Source: Candidatus Caccoplasma merdipullorum (GTDB lineage Bacteria; Bacteroidota; Bacteroidia; Bacteroidales; G3-4614). Taken from it: DNA of 49,436 nucleotides. Positions 39,642 through 49,182 of this stretch are shown one piece after another. A program made the position numbers and the translations under genes. Numbering within the stretch: the stretch's first letter is position 1; each line of letters opens with the position of its first letter. The notes under the pieces were generated by a model. The model searched no databases. It saw only the letters and a program-made list of their open reading frames with translations, and was not told the origin of the DNA. Location of the stretch: contig JADIMW010000022.1 of NCBI GenBank assembly GCA_017694415.1, forward strand, positions 1-49,436. The letters run 5' to 3'.

Positions 39642-39906
39642 TGGATGTATCTTAATGCCGGTAAAAGGGTGATATGGAAAACGGTTCTCGTTTTACCGCC
39701 GGGCTCAAGACTTTGGCAATTAGTTCTCATTCCCTGTAATACTTGAAAATACAACTTGTACAAATGTTGCATGAAATAACCGCTTTAAAGCAGCTGTCAT
39801 AATCTGTAAATTTGGTATTTTAAACCGTAATCGTAATACCGCTTATTGTGGTATTACCAGATATTTTTGTCTCGGTAAAAGAGGTATATTTATTATCTGT
39901 ACGGCA

Positions 39907-39956
39907 TAGGCAGACATACCGGCTTTTACATATGGTAAATATGTAACGGCTGCCTA
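39907..39956 (+). promoter_or_regulatory. nested hairpin in the leader of the exported flavodoxin
   Basis: TAGGCAG/CTGCCTA, CCG/CGG and TTACATA/TATGTAA nested stems. Confidence 0.45.
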
Positions 39957-40058
39957 ATATTGCAAACGGGTGTAACGGAAAATACGATGCTTGCTATTAA
40001 CTCTGTTTTTCCAGATATATACCGGATACAATCGGGATACAAAAAAAATGAACTGATT

Positions 40059-40622
40059 ATGAAACGTATAATTTTAATCCTGTCTGTCGTAATGCTTGCA
40101 AGTTTTACGGCGTGCGCACAGGGGAATAAAGACAACCAAACAGATAAAGCCATGACTCTTGTAGCTTATTTTTCCGCAACCGGCACTACCGAGAGTGTCG
40201 CAAAAAAAATAGCTTCCGTAACAGGTGGCAAACTTTTAAAAATAGAACCTGAAGTGCAATACTCGCGTGCAGACCTCGACTGGACGGACAGTTCTTCGCG
40301 AAGCAGCAGGGAGAGGGCAACACCGGAATCGCGTCCTGCAATAGTTATCGGGGAAAAGGGAATTTCTTCGTACGATGTAATATTTATAGGATACCCTATA
40401 TGGTGGAACGAGGCTCCGAGAGTGATAAATACGTTTATGGAATCGTTCGACTTTAACGGTAAAACTGTTATTCCGTTCGCCACATCGGGAGGAAGCGGTA
40501 TTGCCAATTCGGTTAAGGTTCTGCGGAAAACCTATCCTGCAATAAATTGGGGACAGGGGAAACTGCTTAACAGGGCATCCGGTACGACAATTGAAAACTG
40601 GATAAGAGGTTTGGGGTATTGA
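40059..40622 (+). CDS. exported flavodoxin (putative lipoprotein)
   Basis: Signal peptide/lipobox MKRIILILSVVMLASFTAC; flavodoxin FMN loop LVAYFSATGTTESVAKKIA and YPIWWNEAPR. Confidence 0.9.
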   Translation: MKRIILILSVVMLASFTACAQGNKDNQTDKAMTLVAYFSATGTTESVAKKIASVTGGKLLKIEPEVQYSRADLDWTDSSSRSSRERATPESRPAIVIGEKGISSYDVIFIGYPIWWNEAPRVINTFMESFDFNGKTVIPFATSGGSGIANSVKVLRKTYPAINWGQGKLLNRASGTTIENWIRGLGY

Positions 40623-40649
40623 TACAAAAACACTGTATCTTTAAAATGT

Positions 40650-40683
40650 AAATAAGGCAGGGCATAACAACCCTGCCTTATTT
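40650..40683 (+). terminator. terminator after flavodoxin
   Basis: 13-bp perfect stem AAATAAGGCAGGG / CCCTGCCTTATTT, 8-nt loop CATAACAA. Confidence 0.85.
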
Positions 40684-41568
40684 GTTACAGGCTGGCTCTT
40701 GCCGTTCTGAAATATTTTCGCCAAACCCGGCAGATACTTCCATATCAAAACGGCACCTTGTATAACCGGCCGTTACATGACGGTTATTAATCTTGCGCTG
40801 TACCTCCACCCATCATAAATATTCTCTCTCACAAATATCTGTTCTTTTGTTTAGATAAATACGGCAACCTTTTCCTGCCGGACTTTACGGCGTAACGAAA
40901 CGCAACATGCGGAACTCCGATGCCGTATCCTGCGGTATTGTTTGCTATATTGTTTGCCGCATGCCTAAGGGAATCTCAGCTTATTGTTGCTTCGGTCTCT
41001 CCACTCAAAGACTTCTTCATTGCTCATTCCGTCGAATCGCTTCTACATCGTATTATTGTCAATATGACAACCGCCTTTTGCTTTTCTGATGTTTTTTCTC
41101 AAAAAAGACACAACAACTGTTATTAACATTGTAAAACGTCATTTTATTTTTTAACGGTTAAAACAGGATATTAACTTGTATGTACCGTAATAAATGCCGT
41201 ATCGTAAAAATATACAACGGCAATATCTCACTACTTGCCAGTTATCGGATTCATACCGTCGAAAACAGACGTGAATATTAAGAGAATACGCAAATATTTT
41301 TTCATTATTTATCGGATTGCTCAAGTTTCTTTATCAATAAAACCTTATCCGTATTTAAAAAAAGCAGATGTTATATAACCAAAACCAAAATACCACCATA
41401 ATTTTATTACAATCAACCTGTTACATTAAACATAGCCGACATATTGCCTGTTTCGCACGTCATCTAATTCTTGTTAAATCCTCCGTTATACTAAACTCAC
41501 GTAAACAATCCGCATTTTATATATACGGATTTTTCATAAATCATACTTACATTAAAATATCAGAAACC

Positions 41569-42774
41569 ATGTCAACAGTTAAAGTAAAATTCAGACCGTC
41601 GATAATTGACGGTAAGGAAGGGAAAATTTATTATCAGATTACACACAACAGAGTTGTCAGGCAATTATGTACGAATTACAAGATTTATCCTGATGAATGG
41701 AATGACGATACAAGTTCAATCATTATAAACGATGAGAGTCGCAGAAATCACATAAACATAATTAAAGACCTTATTGATAGGGATTTGAGTAGGTTCAAGA
41801 TTATACGGAAGAAATATGAGGAGAAGAGAATAAGATACAAAAGCGACGATATTATTACTACGTTTATTGAGTATATACACAAATATTCATTTGTAAACTT
41901 CATGAAAGCCGTTATCGAGCAGTTACGACAGATGAATAAACTCCGAACGGTAGAGACATATTCGACGACATTGAGAAGTTTTATGAATTTCAGAGGGGGA
42001 AACGACCTTATTTTCGAGGAGATAAACTCCGATATGATGGTCATGTACGAAGCTTATCTGCATAATAACGGTTTGACAAAAAACACCACGTCGTTTTACA
42101 TGCGTATCTTGCGTGCTGTTTACAACCGCGCCGTGGAAAAGGAGATTACAATGCAGAGGTATCCTTTTAAGCACGTTTATACCGGTATAGATAAAACCGT
42201 AAAAAGGGCTATACCGATTAACGCCATAAAACAGATTAAGTCGCTCGACTTGTCGAATAAACCGTTACTGGAATTTTCGCGCGATATATTCATGTTCAGT
42301 TTTTATACCCGGGGTATGTCGTTTATCGACATGGCATATTTAAAAAAAGAAGATTTAAAAGGTAATATCCTTACTTACAGGAGACGTAAAACCGGCCAAC
42401 GCCTCAACATTAAATGGGAAAAATGCATGCAGGATATTTTGAACAAATACCATACCAACAACAACAATCCTTTTCTGCTGCCGATACTCCGCTACCCTAG
42501 CGAGGACTGCCGCAAACAATATAAAACGGCTTTGTTCAGAACCAACAGGCATTTGAAAAAAATAGCCGAGATTGTCGGCATCTCAACGGATGTTACTCTG
42601 TATGTGGCACGTCATTCATGGGCGAGTGCGGCAAGAAGCAAGAATATTCCGTTATCGGTTATCAGCGAAGGTATGGGACACGACTCGGAATCTACCACTC
42701 AAATATACCTCGCATCGCTCGACACTTCCGTTGTCGATAAAGCAAACATCCTTATCCTCAACGATTTGCAATAG
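41569..42774 (+). CDS. tyrosine recombinase / site-specific integrase (Bacteroides type)
   Basis: SAM-like core-binding domain; FYTRGMSFIDMAYL, YVARHSWASAARSKNIPLSVISEGMGHDSESTTQIYLASLD catalytic R-H-R-H-Y region. Confidence 0.93.
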   Translation: MSTVKVKFRPSIIDGKEGKIYYQITHNRVVRQLCTNYKIYPDEWNDDTSSIIINDESRRNHINIIKDLIDRDLSRFKIIRKKYEEKRIRYKSDDIITTFIEYIHKYSFVNFMKAVIEQLRQMNKLRTVETYSTTLRSFMNFRGGNDLIFEEINSDMMVMYEAYLHNNGLTKNTTSFYMRILRAVYNRAVEKEITMQRYPFKHVYTGIDKTVKRAIPINAIKQIKSLDLSNKPLLEFSRDIFMFSFYTRGMSFIDMAYLKKEDLKGNILTYRRRKTGQRLNIKWEKCMQDILNKYHTNNNNPFLLPILRYPSEDCRKQYKTALFRTNRHLKKIAEIVGISTDVTLYVARHSWASAARSKNIPLSVISEGMGHDSESTTQIYLASLDTSVVDKANILILNDLQ

Positions 42775-42846
42775 CTGCACCGAATCATACTCCGTTAGTC
42801 TATACCACAGACCGCATACAGGCATAGCCGTCGGCTTGTACAATGA

Positions 42847-42876
42847 AAAACGGGAAGCGCAACAACTTCCCGTTTT
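42847..42876. terminator. bidirectional terminator between integrase and sulfatase
   Basis: AAAACGGGAAG / CTTCCCGTTTT, 8-nt loop CGCAACAA. Confidence 0.8.
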
Positions 42877-42935
42877 CATCTGCCACACAGCAGTAACTTC
42901 GGTTATATCCCTTATCTCCGTTACGGGTAAAGGCG

Positions 42936-44510
42936 TCAGTCTTTACCGCTCTGGTCGGGGTATAGTGCCTTATAATGGTTTATACGGGTTGACCATCCTG
43001 TATTTTCTTCGAGAGGGAGGACATTATGCGTCTCGGCCCATTCGTACCACTTCTCTTCCAGTTCTTTCTTTTTCTCGGGATATTTATCCGACAAATCTTC
43101 CATTTCATAGGGATCGTGCTCCAAATCAATCAATTCCCACGGTTTGTTGAAATCGGCTCTGACAAGTTTCCAATATCCCGAAATTATCGCGCATGAACTC
43201 TGATGTTCAAAATACAAAGTACGTTCCGGCTCTCCTTTCCCTTGTAGTGCAGGCAGGAGACTTATTCCGGGAAGTTCGCAAATGTCTGTCTCAGACACAT
43301 ACTCTCCTCCCGCCAAATCCAGACATGTGGGCATTACGTCTATGATATGTGCCGGACGGTTGCACAACGTACCCGGTGCAATGTTCTTATCGGCATCGCC
43401 ATAAGTAAATATAAACGGCGTACTCGTTCCGCCCTGGAAACACCACTGCTTGTAACTACGGTACGGGGTGTTGCTAAGGTCGGCCATAAAGTGGCTTGTT
43501 TCCCCCCACTCGTTCGACGCTCCGTTGTCGCTCAAGAACATGAATACGGTGTTGTCGAGCATCCCTTTTTCCTTCACGGCTTTTACTATCTCCCCTATCC
43601 CGTCGTCCATAATCTCTATCATGGCTGCGTATGTTGCCATTTCTCGTGTCCATTGCTCACGCTGTTCGTCGGTCAAATCGGTCCATGCCGGGCGTTTGCC
43701 GCCAAACTCTCTGTCGTGAACGGGCAATTCCATATCGGCCGGGACAAGACCTATTTCTTTCTGCCGCTCGAATCGCTGTTCGCGCAACACGTCGAACCCT
43801 ACGGCATAACGGTCGAGGCATTTTTTTACTCTCTCTTCGGGTGCCTGTAACGGATAATGCGGGGCATAATATGCTACATACAGGAACATCGGCTTGTCCT
43901 CGGGATGTTTGTTGATGAAACTGACGGCCGAATCGGTAATTGCAGTCGTATAATAATAATCATCGGGCAACTCCGTAACCCTCTCCAGATCGTTGTACAG
44001 AGGGGTTGGTTTATAATAGCTGCCTCCACCTGTCAGACAACCGTAATAGCGGTCAAAACCCCGCTCGACCGGATAGCTGCCATTGGGTGCATCGAACGCC
44101 CCTTCGACCGTCAGATGCCATTTACCGGTCATATATGTACAATATCCGTCCGATTTCAACAACTCTGCTATGGTCGGATATTTTTTATCAATCTGCCCGC
44201 GGTATCCGGGGCGATGTTCATCGACCGCCGTCATCCATCCCATGCCGACGCTATGCTGATACTGTCCGGTAATTAATGCCGCACGGCTCGGACAACTCCG
44301 GCCGGCATTCTTGAACTGGCTGAAACGGGTTCCTTTCATGGCCAGACTGTCGATATTCGGGGTCTGGACTTCTCCGCCATAACACCCTATATCGGAAAAT
44401 CCCATGTCATCACATAAAATCAATACCACATTAGGTTTTGTATCTTGTCCGGCATTCGCTTCACATGCGGCTATACCTGCCACCAACGATGTCAATAATA
44501 TTTTTTTCAT
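42936..44510 (-). CDS. exported arylsulfatase, Ser-type active site
   Basis: Signal peptide; ILCDDMGFSDIGCYGG; sulfatase signature GRSCPSRAALITG; TGKWHL. Confidence 0.94.
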   Translation of the reverse strand: MKKILLTSLVAGIAACEANAGQDTKPNVVLILCDDMGFSDIGCYGGEVQTPNIDSLAMKGTRFSQFKNAGRSCPSRAALITGQYQHSVGMGWMTAVDEHRPGYRGQIDKKYPTIAELLKSDGYCTYMTGKWHLTVEGAFDAPNGSYPVERGFDRYYGCLTGGGSYYKPTPLYNDLERVTELPDDYYYTTAITDSAVSFINKHPEDKPMFLYVAYYAPHYPLQAPEERVKKCLDRYAVGFDVLREQRFERQKEIGLVPADMELPVHDREFGGKRPAWTDLTDEQREQWTREMATYAAMIEIMDDGIGEIVKAVKEKGMLDNTVFMFLSDNGASNEWGETSHFMADLSNTPYRSYKQWCFQGGTSTPFIFTYGDADKNIAPGTLCNRPAHIIDVMPTCLDLAGGEYVSETDICELPGISLLPALQGKGEPERTLYFEHQSSCAIISGYWKLVRADFNKPWELIDLEHDPYEMEDLSDKYPEKKKELEEKWYEWAETHNVLPLEENTGWSTRINHYKALYPDQSGKD

Positions 44511-44711
44511 GATATATTTCCTGTTAGAACTACAAATCTAATAATTTATCTATAAATACGGCAAACCGATAACTTTTTTCTATAACACGGCGCGGATAAA
44601 GACCGGATATGTTATAGGTCGAGAAATCGCGGTTAAGAATATTTATCATGTGTGGGAATATATCCTGCAACAGTTTTCAGTAATTTTATGCTGAATATCA
44701 GAAGTTGCATA

Positions 44712-45221
44712 ATGACTCTTTTATCGATAATATTATTGCTGCCGGTTTTCTTTGCGATACACGAACTGGAAGAGATTATAATGATGCAAAGATGGGTTTC
44801 TAAAAACCGCTCTACTCTTTACGACAGATATCCTAAAATCGGCTTCATCATAAGACTGATGGAAAAGGTTAATACAAGGGGTATAGCAATTATAGCTGCC
44901 GAAGAGTTCGTTATAGTTTCGGCATGTACCTTTGCAACTGCATATACCGGAAACATAGTCGCGTGGTATTGCTGTCTGGCGGCATTCGGCATACACCTTG
45001 TAATACACCTGTTCCAATTTATAACGTGGAGAAGATACATCCCGGCAATCGTTACCTCCCTGCTTTGCCTGCCTTATTGCATTTATGCTATATACCGCAT
45101 ATCGGGATTATTGACGCAAACTGAATTTATATTGTATGCAGCAGTCGGCATCGCAATCGGAGTCATAAATCTGCTTGCGATGCATTTCGTTGTCGGGAAA
45201 AGCACATGTAAGTATATATAG
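44712..45221 (+). CDS. HXXEE domain-containing membrane protein
   Basis: FFAIHELEEIIMMQRWV motif and several predicted transmembrane helices; alternative start 44688. Confidence 0.8.
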   Translation: MTLLSIILLLPVFFAIHELEEIIMMQRWVSKNRSTLYDRYPKIGFIIRLMEKVNTRGIAIIAAEEFVIVSACTFATAYTGNIVAWYCCLAAFGIHLVIHLFQFITWRRYIPAIVTSLLCLPYCIYAIYRISGLLTQTEFILYAAVGIAIGVINLLAMHFVVGKSTCKYI

Positions 45222-45230
45222 GAGTTGTAC

Positions 45231-45722
45231 TCAGGCAAGTACCTTTACCATGACATATTCTTCGTCCGTCTCTTTTTCAATCTCGAATCCAAGATTCAAA
45301 TACATGCCGACTGCATAGTTCGATTTTTGAACGGAAAGCGAGACCTTACCGTACTTCTTCACCGTTAAAAGTTCGATAATTTCTTTCATCAGGCGAGTTC
45401 CGATTCCTCTGTTCCGGTACTCTTTGTGTAGCGATATTGCGACCGACGGCGTACGGTCGTCGATATGCCCGTAGTCGTTCATTATTCTTGCCCATACAGC
45501 CCCTGCAACCTTACCGCAACACTCCGCTACAAGACAAATATCATCTATCCGTTTTCCAAAGTTATCGATATATAGTTTCAATTCAGGAATATCGACAACC
45601 TCTTTTGCCGGAGGTTCGACTCCCGGCGGTACGTATATTGCCTCATAAAGGAAATCTCTCAAAAGATGCGTTTCTTCCGTTAGAATAGGTCTTATTATAT
45701 ATGATATGGTTTCTTCATCCAT
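45231..45722 (-). CDS. GNAT family N-acetyltransferase
   Basis: SVAISLHKEYRNRGIGTRLMKEIIELL acetyl-CoA-binding motif. Confidence 0.9.
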   Translation of the reverse strand: MDEETISYIIRPILTEETHLLRDFLYEAIYVPPGVEPPAKEVVDIPELKLYIDNFGKRIDDICLVAECCGKVAGAVWARIMNDYGHIDDRTPSVAISLHKEYRNRGIGTRLMKEIIELLTVKKYGKVSLSVQKSNYAVGMYLNLGFEIEKETDEEYVMVKVLA

Positions 45723-45825
45723 TTCTTACATGTTTGCATTTTTCGGGACAGCTTCCTTTTTTTGAGCTTGTACACTTGTTTATATGAATATGTAATTTTT
45801 CAGACAGGATTGCTACCTTATAATC

Positions 45826-46530
45826 TCAGCGAAAACAAAAGGCGTATATCTCATTAATCAATTTATTAATCTTATACGATTCGGGAGACATTTCTTTTGT
45901 TATTTCCGACATGTAAAGTTTTTTATTGACTTCAATCATCAAACTATGATAATTATTAGTCGGTATTGGAGTCAGTGAATTTGAATATGGCTCGTTTATG
46001 CCGACGCGGAATCCGTTATTTTCCAATATATTCCCGATTCCTTTTATTACCTTGCTGCATGGCTTGCTCCAATCTTCATTATAACCTATGCAAAAATCTG
46101 TATCGGGTGATTTTTCATTCGGAAACGAATGACAATCTATCAGCAGCGTATCATTTTCCGATATGGTTAATGTTTCCCGAAACGAGTCGATATATCTATA
46201 ATATATCATCATCAGCTTTTCTTTTTCTTCTTCAGTTACAATACGATTATGACCCTCAAAACATGTGTATATAATGCCTTGCCCTATCTTTTCCATTTCA
46301 TCATCAACCAAACGTTCGGCATCGATATAGAAACGATTATGGTTAAATTTATGTATCTCAAACTGCCTGTCCAAGTCAAACATTTGTTCGTCTGGAGCAA
46401 ACAAACTGTCTGTGTACAAGTCTGTCCACTTCAAGATTTGCTTAACCATAGTTACCCAATCAGACCATTTGGCATCCGATATATTATTTAAACTCGAATG
46501 TGGAATATTAAGGACTATCTTCTTATACAT
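45826..46530 (-). CDS. N-formylglutamate amidohydrolase family protein
   Basis: VLNIPHSSLNN, LLIDCHSFPNEKSPDTDFCIGYN. Confidence 0.8.
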   Translation of the reverse strand: MYKKIVLNIPHSSLNNISDAKWSDWVTMVKQILKWTDLYTDSLFAPDEQMFDLDRQFEIHKFNHNRFYIDAERLVDDEMEKIGQGIIYTCFEGHNRIVTEEEKEKLMMIYYRYIDSFRETLTISENDTLLIDCHSFPNEKSPDTDFCIGYNEDWSKPCSKVIKGIGNILENNGFRVGINEPYSNSLTPIPTNNYHSLMIEVNKKLYMSEITKEMSPESYKINKLINEIYAFCFR

Positions 46531-46967
46531 ATATTTTTAATCTATAAAAACTAATGATTCGTATTTTCCTCTTCCTTATGCCAAGATTATGCAATCTGTG
46601 CGTACCGAAAATTTATCCGACTCTACTAAAATCAGACGGCATGCTCGATATTCATCGAAGTCAAAGGTAAAGAATTCAACGGTATTTATTAAAATACACG
46701 ACAATTTCTATTCGTAAATTAAATAACCTACCTAAATTTTCAATATTACCCTTTAGCTTATTTGTGTACAAAAACGATAAATAAATTACATTTCTGACGA
46801 CTTCGAATATAACATATGGCTGTTAGTAACGACAAAACTCAAAAATAATAAAAACAGCGTTCAAACAGAATGTTCCACACTCCGAATATTAACAAGACCG
46901 GTCTTCACCCGTGCCGTCGTTCTCCATTTTTGGGGCTTTTGTTTGCAATAGAGATAACAATTTTTCG

Positions 46968-46975
46968 TACCTTTG
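46968..46975 (+). promoter_or_regulatory. -7 element TACCTTTG for fabI
   Basis: Matches TAnnTTTG about 24 nt upstream of the ATG; a TTTG at 46942-46945 is a slightly distant -33 candidate. Confidence 0.55.
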
Positions 46976-46998
46976 CAAAAATTTTAATCCAAATAATA

Positions 46999-47880
46999 AT
47001 GGCTTACAACTTATTGAAAGGGAAAAAGGGTCTTATTTTCGGTGCCCTTAACGAACAATCCATTGCATGGAAAGTTGCGGAACGCGCTGTTGAAGAGGGC
47101 GCAGAAATTGTCCTCACCAATACCGCAGTATCGATCCGTATGGGAACAATCGGCAAACTGGCCGAGAAGTGCAATACAATCGTTATTCCGGCAGATGCCA
47201 CAAGTGTCGAAGACCTCGAAAATCTTATCGACAAGACAATGGAACACTTCGGAGGCAAGTTCGATTTCATGCTTCACTCTATCGGCATGTCGCCCAACGT
47301 TCGTAAAGGACGTACATACGATGACCTCAACTACGACTATTTGGCAAAGACACTCGACATATCGGCAATATCATTCCACAAAGCAATACAGGTTGCCCGC
47401 CAGAAGGACGCCATAAACGAATGGGGTTCGATTGTGGCATTGTCGTACATAGCAGCACAACGCACCCTCTATGGTTACAACGATATGGCAGATGCCAAAG
47501 CGCTTCTGGAATCGATAGCCCGCAGTTTCGGATATATCTACGGCCGTGAAAAACACGTACGTATCAATACCGTATCGCAGTCGCCTACACAGACGACGGC
47601 CGGCAGCGGCGTATTGGGATTGAACGATTTGATGTCGTTTGCCGAAAGCATGTCGCCGCTCGGCAACGCAACGGCAGAAGACTGCGCGGATTACGTGCTG
47701 TCGCTCTTCTCCGACTTTACCCGCAAGGTAACGATGCAGAACCTATACCACGACGGCGGATTCTCGTCGATGGGTATGTCGCGCCGCGCCATGAAGACCT
47801 ACGAAAAAGGTATGCGTTTCGACGACGTACAGAAAAACCAGTACCCCTTCGGCGGAGGCCCGGAAGAAGCAAAAGAGTAA
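46999..47880 (+). CDS. fabI: enoyl-[acyl-carrier-protein] reductase (NADH)
   Basis: GKKGLIFGALNEQSIAWKVAERAVEEGAEIVLT; LHSIGMSPN; catalytic YNDMADAK. Confidence 0.95.
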   Translation: MAYNLLKGKKGLIFGALNEQSIAWKVAERAVEEGAEIVLTNTAVSIRMGTIGKLAEKCNTIVIPADATSVEDLENLIDKTMEHFGGKFDFMLHSIGMSPNVRKGRTYDDLNYDYLAKTLDISAISFHKAIQVARQKDAINEWGSIVALSYIAAQRTLYGYNDMADAKALLESIARSFGYIYGREKHVRINTVSQSPTQTTAGSGVLGLNDLMSFAESMSPLGNATAEDCADYVLSLFSDFTRKVTMQNLYHDGGFSSMGMSRRAMKTYEKGMRFDDVQKNQYPFGGGPEEAKE

Positions 47881-47943
47881 CCGATACGAAAAAAATACAA
47901 CGGCAGCGGGCAGTCATTACCCGCATCGCCAACAAATACAAGG

Positions 47944-47976
47944 ACAGCGGAGATTCATTCCTCCGCTGTTTTTTTG
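47944..47976 (+). terminator. terminator after fabI
   Basis: ACAGCGGAG / CTCCGCTGT, 8-nt loop, followed by TTTTTTT. Confidence 0.85.
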
Positions 47977-48254
47977 CTTTCAAAGGGACAAGATATAGCC
48001 CTCAAAAATCCGACTGATAGCGGCAACTTGTTCTGACCATAAACAGACAACCGAATCGGGGATTGCTTCAAAGAACAGTGGAATAAATTACGGCAAAACA
48101 TACGAAAACCAGAAGAAGAAGGAAGAAAATGCAGGGAATTCAAATTGTAATTTCTAAATCGCTAAAATTTAGCAGATAGATGTAGTCAAATGAAATTTGT
48201 GTTACTTCTTTTTGATATCTTTATTGCATTATTGGAAAGTTCATAGTTCTACAA

Positions 48255-48821
48255 ATGGAAATACATAATTTATTGAATATAAAATCAAGGACAGAACTAC
48301 GTGAATGGCTTCTAAAGAATCACGATAAAGCAGCCGAATGTTGGGTCGTGGTAAAGCGGGGGAGACCAAAAGAGGACGGGACTTTCTGGTATATAGATGC
48401 TGTAGAAGAAGCCTTGTGTTTCGGTTGGATAGACAGTACCACAAAAAAACTACCTGATAACACAACTGCACAGAAACTATGTCCCAGAAAGCCCAAAAGC
48501 AATTGGTCAGAACTAAATAAGGAGCGATGCAGAAGAATGGAGAGATTGGGATTGATGACAGATGCAGGAAGGAAAGTTTTACCGGACATGTCGGACAAAG
48601 GGTTCGTGATAGATAGTAATATTCTAAGCGAATTGCAGTCGGACCCTATAGTATGGAATAACTTTCTCCAACTTCCTGAACTTTACAAAAAGGTTAGAAT
48701 TGATACGATTCAAATAAAAAAGAATCAGCCGGGACTATTCAGGAGCCGTCTAAATAAATTTATCGAAAATACCCGAAAAGGTATTCTATATGGAGAGTGG
48801 AACGATAATGGCAGACTATGA
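48255..48821 (+). CDS. YdeI/OmpD-associated family protein
   Basis: ELREWLLKNHDKAAECWVVVKRGRPKEDGTFWYIDAVEEALCFGWIDSTTKKL. Confidence 0.88.
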   Translation: MEIHNLLNIKSRTELREWLLKNHDKAAECWVVVKRGRPKEDGTFWYIDAVEEALCFGWIDSTTKKLPDNTTAQKLCPRKPKSNWSELNKERCRRMERLGLMTDAGRKVLPDMSDKGFVIDSNILSELQSDPIVWNNFLQLPELYKKVRIDTIQIKKNQPGLFRSRLNKFIENTRKGILYGEWNDNGRL

Positions 48822-49182
48822 ATAATCTTAATATGAGTAAAATATGAGTAAGATTATTAGTTATAAGATTTGACCTTTATATCAAAATGGGTCATTCTTA
48901 TTAAAAAGATTTTGACACAAAAGAATATGGCAATGTTTGATTGCTGATTATGAAGGGCAAGCAATATGCGCAGTGTAAGTACAAATCACGAATGATTACA
49001 AACATACAGACAACCGATGCTTTTCCCTCGCCATTTATTTATATAACAGATAACGGAATAAAGGTATGGGCAACCATCTGCATCTATGGTTTCCTACAAC
49101 CTTCAAGTTAAGAAGAGGCATTATAGTGCCTCGTTTCTGCATTTAATAATCCGCTCTGTTGGGCTGAGGAGCAAAACAAATA

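Noticed and set aside
39657-39697. Hairpin GCCGGTAAAA...TTTTACC downstream of the nucleotidyltransferase as a terminator
   Set aside because: Interrupted stem, large loop and no following T-run.
40907-41126. Short + strand ORFs and a minus-strand frame (MKKSLSGETEATIS*DSLRHAANN...) in the region upstream of the integrase
   Set aside because: No recognisable family, in-frame stop on the minus strand; at best a decayed remnant.
45605-45635. tRNA T-loop-like GGTTCGACTCCC
   Set aside because: Lies inside the GNAT CDS (encodes PPGVEPPAKE); no D-arm or acceptor stem. Similar TTCGAATCCC matches near 4075 and 9225 are also inside CDSs.
46575-46720. Small ORFs (e.g. MQSVRTENLSDSTKIRRHARYSSKSKVKNSTVFIKIHDNFYS) upstream of fabI
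   Set aside because: AT-rich, no family resemblance, no promoter or RBS support.
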